Below are positions 1-4,980 of a DNA stretch of 7,649 nt, one piece after another. The position numbers and the translations under genes were made by a program. Under the pieces are notes generated by a model. The model searched no databases. It was not told the origin of the DNA and saw only the letters and a list, made by a program, of their open reading frames with translations. Source of the DNA: JBECKR01 sp040235415 (lineage in GTDB: Bacteria; Acidobacteriota; Polarisedimenticolia; Polarisedimenticolales; Polarisedimenticolaceae); contig JBECKR010000013.1 of NCBI GenBank assembly GCA_040235415.1, forward strand, positions 1-7,649. The letters are read 5' to 3'. Position 1 is the stretch's first letter. Every line of letters begins with the position of its first letter.

Positions 1-96
1 GGTCAGGCGCTCGGGAACCGCGGACGCGGGCGCGTCGGCGGCCGCGCACGGGGCGATCGCGGCCAAGAGCACGATCGGGATGGCGAGTCGTCTCAT
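1..96 (-). CDS. Exported protein, 5' end only; probable TolC-like outer-membrane efflux channel
   Basis: Only the first 32 codons lie in the window. The start ATG (96-94) overlaps the TGA of the ATPase gene as ATGA, and a strong Shine-Dalgarno GGAGAAGG sits four bases before it, so the start is well supported. The translation begins MRRLAIPIVLLAAIAP, a short basic n-region followed by a hydrophobic core, then CAAAD, which suits signal-peptidase I cleavage after the alanines. Cys17 follows a proline, so a lipobox is unlikely. The mature part opens PASAVPERLT. Outer-membrane efflux proteins of the TolC family often start their first repeat with a similar 'RLTLxEA' stretch, and such a gene would complete an adaptor/ATPase exporter. 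That identification is inference from ten residues and context. A periplasmic or other exported protein is also possible. Confidence 0.5.
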   Translation of the reverse strand, partial: MRRLAIPIVLLAAIAPCAAADAPASAVPERLT

Positions 97-1067
97 GGTG
101 CCTTCTCCGAACGGGCGGTCGAGGCGGCCTCGGCCTCCCGGATGCGGTCGATGAACACGTCCTCGAGGGACGGCAGAAGCGCGCGTGCGACCTGGACGCG
201 CAGGCGTTCGCCGCGCAGGGCGGACGCCAGCGTCTCGGCGGCCCCGGCGGCCCCGGCGGCCGGCACCTCGCGGAGCTTGACGTGCAAGCGCTCGCCGAAC
301 GTCTCGACCTCGCGGACGTCGTCGCGCCCGCGGAGGATCTCGGCGGCGCGCCGCCGCGGCTCGGCGAGGAGCTCGACCATGGCGCGGGGCTCCGAGCGCC
401 GCAGGCGGTCGGGCTCGTCGATCGTGAGGATCCGGCCCGCGTTCATGAGCGCGACGCGGCTGCAGCGCTCGGCCTCGTCGAGGTACGGCGTCGTCACGAC
501 GACCGTCATGCCGTCGCGGCGCAGCCTCGCCAGGATCCGCCAGAAGTCGCGGCGCGAGACCGGGTCGACGCCGGTCGTGGGCTCGTCCATGACGAGCAGC
601 TCGGGAGTGTGGATCAGGGTGCAGGCGAGCGCGAGCTTCTGCTTCATGCCGCCCGAGAGCCGATCGGCCTGGCGCTTGCGGAACGGGCTCATGCGCAGCA
701 GGTCGAGCAGCTCGTCGCGCCGCGGCCGCCAGCCCCGGCCCCCGGGCCCCCCGGCGAAGAACGCGACGTTCTCGTCGACCGAGAGGTCGCCGTAGAGCGA
801 GAAGCGCTGCGAGAGGTAGCCCACGCGCTCGGACATCGCGCGGCGCTGCCGACGCGGGTCGAGGCCGCAGGTCCGCACCGTTCCGCCGTCGGCGGCGAGC
901 AGCCCGAGAACGACCCGCAGCGTCGTGGTCTTGCCGGCGCCGTCCGGCCCGATGATGCCGAACATCTCGCCCCGCTCGACGCGGAAGCTGGCCCCCCGCA
1001 CCGCGACGAGGTCGCCGTAACGCCGGGTCATGCCGTCGAGCTCGACCAGCGGAGCGCCGTCCGTCAT
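93..1067 (-). CDS. ABC transporter ATP-binding protein (YbhF N-half/CcmA type) of a drug or efflux exporter
   Basis: A 324-residue cytoplasmic ATPase that would power an ABC-2 type exporter together with the HlyD-type adaptor encoded just upstream. Visible motifs: Walker A GPDGAGKTT (residues 40-48), Q-loop Gln87 in YLSQRF, signature LSGGMKQK (137-144), Walker B LLVMDEP (157-163) with catalytic Glu162, and D-loop GVDP (166-169). The switch (H-loop) position in VVTTPYLDEAE is Pro194 instead of His. As I recall it, the N-terminal ATPase half of E. coli YbhF also combines GPDGAGKTT with a non-His residue at this position, so the protein probably corresponds to that half and may pair with a second, canonical ATPase. 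The region after about residue 225 is the usual C-terminal extension, ending SLEDVFIDRI. The start ATG overlaps the adaptor's TGA by ATGA, with GAGG eight bases upstream. The substrate is unknown. Confidence 0.93.
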   Translation of the reverse strand: MTDGAPLVELDGMTRRYGDLVAVRGASFRVERGEMFGIIGPDGAGKTTTLRVVLGLLAADGGTVRTCGLDPRRQRRAMSERVGYLSQRFSLYGDLSVDENVAFFAGGPGGRGWRPRRDELLDLLRMSPFRKRQADRLSGGMKQKLALACTLIHTPELLVMDEPTTGVDPVSRRDFWRILARLRRDGMTVVVTTPYLDEAERCSRVALMNAGRILTIDEPDRLRRSEPRAMVELLAEPRRRAAEILRGRDDVREVETFGERLHVKLREVPAAGAAGAAETLASALRGERLRVQVARALLPSLEDVFIDRIREAEAASTARSEKAP

Positions 1068-2062
1068 CGAGCCGCCTCGGCGGTGGCGCCGTCCGCGACC
1101 GGCTCGAGCGTCGCGGTCGCCGGCATGCCGGGCTTGAACAGTCCGTCGGCGTTCTCGAGGCCGATCTTGACCTTGTAGACGAGCTTGACGCGCTCGTCCT
1201 CGGTCTGGACGTTCTTCGGGGTGAACTCCGCCTGCGACGCGATGAACGTGACGTGTCCCTTGCGCGTCTCGCCGCCGTCGGTGCGGACCTCGGCCTCCTG
1301 TCCGAGCCGGATCTTGCCGAGGCTCGGCTCTCCGACGTAGACGTTGAGCCAGGCGTCGGCGAGATCGGTGATCACGACGATCGGCGCCCCGGGCGCCAGG
1401 AGCTCCCCGGGCTCGGCGATCTTCGACGTCACGATGCCGTTCGTCGGGCTCACGATCGAGGCGTCGCGGACGTTCTGCCGGAGCTGCGCGATGCGGGCCT
1501 CGGCCGCCGCGAGGCGCGCCTTCGCGGCGTCGATCTCCTCGGGGCGGAACCCGGCGCGCATCTTGCGGAGCTGCTCGCGGGCGGCGGCGAGGCTCGCCTT
1601 GGCGACGTCGCGGCGAGCGAGGGCGTCGTCGCGGGACTTCGGCGTGCCGGAGCCGGTGGCGAGCAGCGCCTCCATGCGGTCGAGGTCCTTCTGCGCGGCG
1701 TCGAGGTCGGCCTCGGCCTGGGCGACCCGGGCCTCGGCCTCGGCGACGTCCTCCGGACGGTAGCCGGACTTCTTGAGGCGGTAGTCGGCGTCCGCCTGCG
1801 AGCGCTCGGCCTCGGCGGCGCGCAGCGCGAGGTCGAGATCGACCGTGTCGATGCGGGCGATCTCGGTTCCGACCTTCACGGGGTCGCCCTCGTCCACGGG
1901 GCGCGACAGCAGCGTCCCGCCGACCTTGGTCGAGATCCTCACCTCGGTCGCCTCGACGTGGCCGGAGGCGACGATGCGGCCGTCGTCCTTACCGTCGCCG
2001 CACGCGGCGAGGACCGGGACGAGCGCGAGCAGGAACGCGATCTGCGGGATGTGACGCGGCAT
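1064..2062 (-). CDS. HlyD/YbhG-family membrane-fusion (periplasmic adaptor) lipoprotein
   Basis: A 332-residue adaptor that would bridge an inner-membrane ABC exporter to an outer-membrane channel. The N-terminus has a hydrophobic signal ending in the lipobox LAAC with Cys21, so it is probably lipid-anchored, as AcrA is. Domains in order: first half of the lipoyl/biotinyl domain (about 36-73, VEATEVRISTKVGG), a long Ala/Glu/Arg-rich coiled-coil hairpin (about 78-198), second lipoyl half (about 200-233, SIVSPTNGIVTSKIAEPGE), then a beta-barrel (about 236-318) ending FKPGMPATATLEP. The stretch EFTPKNVQTEDERVKLVYKV (280-299) is typical of the YbhG/YhiI branch. Both coiled-coil arms start with a near-copy, GYRPE (100) and GFRPE (171). 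The start lies three bases after the repressor's stop, with GGAG about ten bases upstream inside the repressor gene. It therefore reads as the second gene of a repressor-first operon. Confidence 0.93.
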   Translation of the reverse strand: MPRHIPQIAFLLALVPVLAACGDGKDDGRIVASGHVEATEVRISTKVGGTLLSRPVDEGDPVKVGTEIARIDTVDLDLALRAAEAERSQADADYRLKKSGYRPEDVAEAEARVAQAEADLDAAQKDLDRMEALLATGSGTPKSRDDALARRDVAKASLAAAREQLRKMRAGFRPEEIDAAKARLAAAEARIAQLRQNVRDASIVSPTNGIVTSKIAEPGELLAPGAPIVVITDLADAWLNVYVGEPSLGKIRLGQEAEVRTDGGETRKGHVTFIASQAEFTPKNVQTEDERVKLVYKVKIGLENADGLFKPGMPATATLEPVADGATAEAAR

Positions 2063-2065
2063 GGC

Positions 2066-2719
2066 TCAGTTCTCCGGATCGGGGTTCTCGGCGGCGAGGC
2101 CGCGCGAGAACAGGTCGTGGAGGTGGTCGATGAAGCGTTCGGGGGTCGGCGGCGACGTGAAGCTCAGGCGGCCCTCGCGCACGAGGCGCTCGCGCATCGG
2201 GGTCGTGGCGAAGAAGAACATCGCGCTGCCGAGGATCGTGAGGTGCGTCAGCAGCGGATCGACGGGACGGAACGCGCCCTGGCGGACGCCGCGGTCCACG
2301 ATCTCGCGGACCATGCCGAAGACCTTGACGAAGTGCGGCAGGGCGTCCTCGGACAGGTGCTGCCCGCCGGACATCGCCTCGCGAAGCATCACCGCGGAGA
2401 GCGCCGGCCGGGAACGGTGGAGCTCGAGCAACGCCTCGAGCAGCGCGTGGAGGAGCTCGCGGGCGTCGCGGTTCGAGGCCACCAGACACCGCAGCCGCTC
2501 CGTGATGTCCGTGAGCGTCGAGACCAGGATCGCCTCGTACAGCCCCGCCTTGCCGCCGAAGTGGTAGTTGATCATCGCCTTGTTGACGCCGGCGCGGCGG
2601 GCGATCTCCTCGGTCTTGGCGCCCGAGAAGCCGCGCTGCGCGAAGAGTTCGGTGGCGGCGGCCATCAGGGCAGCCCGGGTGGCCTCCGAATCTCGTGCAG
2701 TTTCGGGTCGGTCATTCAT
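2066..2719 (-). CDS. TetR/AcrR-family repressor, probably autoregulating the efflux operon
   Basis: A 217-residue dimeric repressor expected to bind the palindrome in front of its own gene and release it on binding a ligand. The N-terminal TetR helix-turn-helix is clear: AALMAAATELFAQRGFSGAKTEEIARRAGV, then NKAMINYHFGGKAGLYEAI (helix 3 and the family YxxFxxKxxLY signature, residues about 46-64). The rest is an all-helical ligand and dimer domain that I cannot match to a known inducer. The gene is first in the operon, three bases before the adaptor, the same logic as E. coli CecR with ybhG-F-S-R. The start ATG (2719-2717) is preceded by GGTGAG five bases upstream, a modest ribosome site. A nearby second ATG at 2715-2713 is out of frame. 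Confidence 0.92.
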   Translation of the reverse strand: MNDRPETARDSEATRAALMAAATELFAQRGFSGAKTEEIARRAGVNKAMINYHFGGKAGLYEAILVSTLTDITERLRCLVASNRDARELLHALLEALLELHRSRPALSAVMLREAMSGGQHLSEDALPHFVKVFGMVREIVDRGVRQGAFRPVDPLLTHLTILGSAMFFFATTPMRERLVREGRLSFTSPPTPERFIDHLHDLFSRGLAAENPDPEN

Positions 2720-2726
2720 TTAACTC

Positions 2727-2752
2727 ACCGTTTGGTTGAACTAAACGTTTAG
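2727..2752 (-). promoter_or_regulatory. Probable TetR-family operator: perfect 12-bp palindrome with an extra half-site
   Basis: CTAAACGTTTAG at 2741-2752 is a perfect 12-bp palindrome directly downstream of the -10 hexamer, covering the likely transcription start. A second, overlapping inverted repeat joins ACCGTTTGGTT (2727-2737) and AACTAAACGTT (2739-2749) around a single G, with 9 of 11 positions complementary. This gives three TAAAC-like half-sites in 26 bases, enough for two repressor dimers or for one dimer with alternative registers. AT content is well above that of the surrounding genes. Binding by the adjacent TetR-type protein is inferred from position and symmetry; it is not shown by the sequence. 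Confidence 0.65.
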
Positions 2753-2781
2753 ATACTAACGAGGGCGAAGAGCACCGTCAA
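2753..2781 (-). promoter_or_regulatory. Sigma70-like promoter of the tetR-hlyD-ABC operon
   Basis: Read on the minus strand, TTGACG (2781-2776, five of six to TTGACA) is followed by a 17-base spacer and TAGTAT (2758-2753, four of six to TATAAT). The initiation point would fall inside the palindrome at 2741-2752, leaving a leader of roughly 25-30 bases before the repressor ATG. A repressor bound there would block RNA polymerase, which fits negative autoregulation. The promoter lies just past the stop codon of the upstream same-strand peptidase gene, so some read-through from that gene cannot be excluded. Confidence 0.6.
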
Positions 2782-2809
2782 GAGCCGATCGAAAAAAAGA
2801 GAATCCGGA

Positions 2810-4858
2810 TCAGCCTGCGCTGTCCCCGACTCGGGAGTCGAGCTGCGGCAGGCGGTACGGCGGCGGCGCCCCGCCCGGCCCCGCGAGGTAGTGCTCGAGC
2901 CAGCGCAGTTGGCGCAGGCTGAAGTCGTAGCGCGCGGCGGCCTTCTTGTTGCCGTGCTTCTCTCCGGGATAGAGCACGAGCCGCACCGGCGCCTTCGAAC
3001 GCGTCTTGAGGTAGCGGAACAGCTCCATCGACTGGCTCGGGTCGACGCGCGTGTCGTCCTTCCCGGCCAGGATCAGGATCGGAGTCTCGGTGTTCGCGGT
3101 GTGCCGGATCGGGCTGCGATCGAGATAGAACGCCCAGTCGTCCCAGGGGTACTTGCGGGCGTGCACCAGGAACATCTCGTTCGGGATGTCGGTCGTGCCG
3201 AACTTCGAGGTCAGGTCGGAGATCCCGAACGACATCACCGCGGCGGCGAAGTGCTCGGTGAGCTTCGTCGCGGCCCACGCCGTGGCGAACCCGCCGTAGG
3301 AGCCGCCGGTGATGCCGACGCGCGCGCGGTCCACGAGCCCCTCTCGGACGAGGTGCTCGACGCCGTCGACGAGGTCGTCGAACTCGGCTCCGGCGTAGTC
3401 GCCCTGGTCGAGCTTCGAAAACGAGACGCCGCGTCCGGTGCTGCCGCGGTAGTTCGGGTACAGCACGTAGAAGCCGCGGGCGGCCCCGACCTGTCCGGGG
3501 CGACTGTACGAGGTCACCCAGCCGTCCGAGACGTGCGACTCCGGGCCGCCGTGCACGATCAGGATCAGCGGGCGGCGCTCGCCGGGCCGGGCGTCGGGCG
3601 GGCGGATCAGCACGCCCTCGATCTCGAGGCCGTCGCGGGCCTTCCAGCGGATCGTCTCCTGCAGCGCGAGCGCCACGCCGGCGAGCCACGGGTTCGAGTC
3701 CGTGCGGCGGACGAGGCCGGCGTCGTTCGCGAGATCGGCGACGAACACCTCCTCGGGATGCGTGGGCGCGCTCGCCACCAATGCGGCGCGCTTGCCGTCG
3801 CGCGAGAGCGCGAGCTTCGTGAGGATCGGACCGCCGCGGGCGACGAGCGTCCGTTCGCCGCTCCCGTCGATCCCGACCGTGCCCAGCGCGGCGCCGGTTC
3901 CTCGATGGACGCCGTAGACGATCGTCGAGGCGTCCGACCATGCGGCGGCGACGACCTCGCCGTCGAGGTCCGGCAGCAGGTTCCGTGGTTTCCCGCCCGT
4001 CGCCGGCACGACGAACAGCCGGCCGGGCGACGGGTCGTGGAGGTCTTCTCCCGCGATGAGCATCAGGCCGCGGCCGTCGGGGGAGAACCGGACGTCCTCG
4101 AGCTTGGCGGCGTGGTCGACGCTCGCGACGATCTTCCCGGTCGCGACGTCGACGACGTGCACCGTGCGTTTCATGTACTCGTCGTCGACGAGCGGGGTCG
4201 GGGCGAGCGCGAGCGCGAGGCGGCTCCCGTCGGGGCTGAACCGCGGCAGGCTCGCCGTGCCCGGCAGATCGAGGGGGCGCGGCTCGGACGTTCCGCCCGC
4301 GCCGAGCGGCGCGAGGAAGACCCGGACGTTTCTCGACCCTTCCTCGTAGACCTCGGCGCGGAAACCGTTCTCCCGCAGCTTCGCGTCCGTCTCGGGCTCC
4401 GGGTCCTTCGCGAGAAAGGCTACGGTGCCGCCGTCCGGCGCGATCTCGAACGCCTCGACGTCCGCGGCAGGCGCCGCTACCCGGCGCGCCTCGCCGCCGT
4501 CTCGCGGGATCAGCCAGAGCGCGTCGTGCGCGTCGCCGCCGCGCTTCGCGACGAACGCGATGCCGCGGCCGTCGGGCGTGAAGGCGACCTTCGAGACCTC
4601 GACGTCGCCGCCGACGAACGTGCGATCCTCGCCGGACGTCGCACCGACGAGGTGGAGCTCGGCCCGGGCCGGACCGTCCTCGCCCTCGAACGGGGTGCGC
4701 GGGACGGACAGGACGTAGGCGACGGCGTCGCCCGCCGGCGAGATCGCGACCTCGGTGACGTGGCGGATCTTCGCGACGAGCTCCGGGGTCAGCGGGGCGC
4801 GCGCGGCGGCGGGTGCGAGGGCGAGGAGGGTGGCGAGGACGGCGGGGAACGGCCTCAT
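2810..4858 (-). CDS. Exported S9-family serine peptidase (prolyl oligopeptidase/acylaminoacyl peptidase type)
   Basis: A 682-residue peptidase expected to cleave short peptides outside the cytoplasm. The N-terminus RPFPAVLATLLALAPAAARA is a Sec-type signal. Residues about 30-390 form a TolB/WD40-like beta-propeller with repeated blade motifs (ISPAGDAVAYV, FTPDGRGIAFV, FSPDGSRLALAL, FSPDGRGLMLI, LSRDGKRAALV). Residues about 400-660 are the alpha/beta-hydrolase catalytic domain. They contain the oxyanion-type HGGP (436-439), nucleophile Ser520 in GGSYGG, Asp602 in the DDTRV turn, and His635 in PGEKHG, so the triad looks intact. Length is normal for the family. The start is supported by GGAGAG eight bases upstream and by the signal peptide beginning there. 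The gene stands alone and diverges from the hydratase gene 122 bases away. Exact substrate (X-Pro, acyl-amino-acyl or general oligopeptides) cannot be read from the sequence. Confidence 0.93.
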   Translation of the reverse strand: MRPFPAVLATLLALAPAAARAPLTPELVAKIRHVTEVAISPAGDAVAYVLSVPRTPFEGEDGPARAELHLVGATSGEDRTFVGGDVEVSKVAFTPDGRGIAFVAKRGGDAHDALWLIPRDGGEARRVAAPAADVEAFEIAPDGGTVAFLAKDPEPETDAKLRENGFRAEVYEEGSRNVRVFLAPLGAGGTSEPRPLDLPGTASLPRFSPDGSRLALALAPTPLVDDEYMKRTVHVVDVATGKIVASVDHAAKLEDVRFSPDGRGLMLIAGEDLHDPSPGRLFVVPATGGKPRNLLPDLDGEVVAAAWSDASTIVYGVHRGTGAALGTVGIDGSGERTLVARGGPILTKLALSRDGKRAALVASAPTHPEEVFVADLANDAGLVRRTDSNPWLAGVALALQETIRWKARDGLEIEGVLIRPPDARPGERRPLILIVHGGPESHVSDGWVTSYSRPGQVGAARGFYVLYPNYRGSTGRGVSFSKLDQGDYAGAEFDDLVDGVEHLVREGLVDRARVGITGGSYGGFATAWAATKLTEHFAAAVMSFGISDLTSKFGTTDIPNEMFLVHARKYPWDDWAFYLDRSPIRHTANTETPILILAGKDDTRVDPSQSMELFRYLKTRSKAPVRLVLYPGEKHGNKKAAARYDFSLRQLRWLEHYLAGPGGAPPPYRLPQLDSRVGDSAG

Positions 4859-4980
4859 GCGAGCTCTCCGAGTATCGGTTCGAGGGCCCGCAAGTGTAGC
4901 GCTGCGGTCGAAGGCGGGCCGGACCTATGGAATACTCTTGAGGGTCGGAATCCCCCTTCGAGCGAGAGGAGCCGGAGCCC
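4859..4980. promoter_or_regulatory. Divergent intergenic region between the S9 peptidase and hydratase genes
   Basis: This 122-base gap must hold the promoters of both outward-facing genes. An AT-rich pocket, TATGGAATACTCTTG (4926-4940), is the only marked drop in GC and could supply a plus-strand -10 (AATACT, 4931-4936), but the hexamer 17 bases upstream (TCGAAG) is poor. On the minus strand TACACT (4898-4893) is a possible -10 without a recognisable -35. GAGAGGAG (4964-4971), nine bases before the hydratase ATG, is a good Shine-Dalgarno. A small inverted repeat CCGA-GTA-TCGG lies at 4868-4878. No factor-binding site is assignable. Confidence 0.35.

Noticed and set aside
240..257. Tandem 9-base repeat GGCCCCGGC within the ATPase gene
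   Set aside because: Only two full copies, in frame, encoding an Ala/Gly linker. It is easily explained by GC-rich codon bias.
1253..2752. Plus-strand open frame of about 499 codons opposite the adaptor and repressor genes
   Set aside because: It runs antisense across two well-supported genes and their promoter, and its product is low complexity without any domain.
2792..2812. Run of seven T (minus strand) shortly after the peptidase stop codon, as an intrinsic terminator
   Set aside because: No adequate stem precedes it. ATCCGGAT is a palindrome without loop space, and CAGC-GCAG-GCTG is only four pairs and about 12 bases away from the T run.
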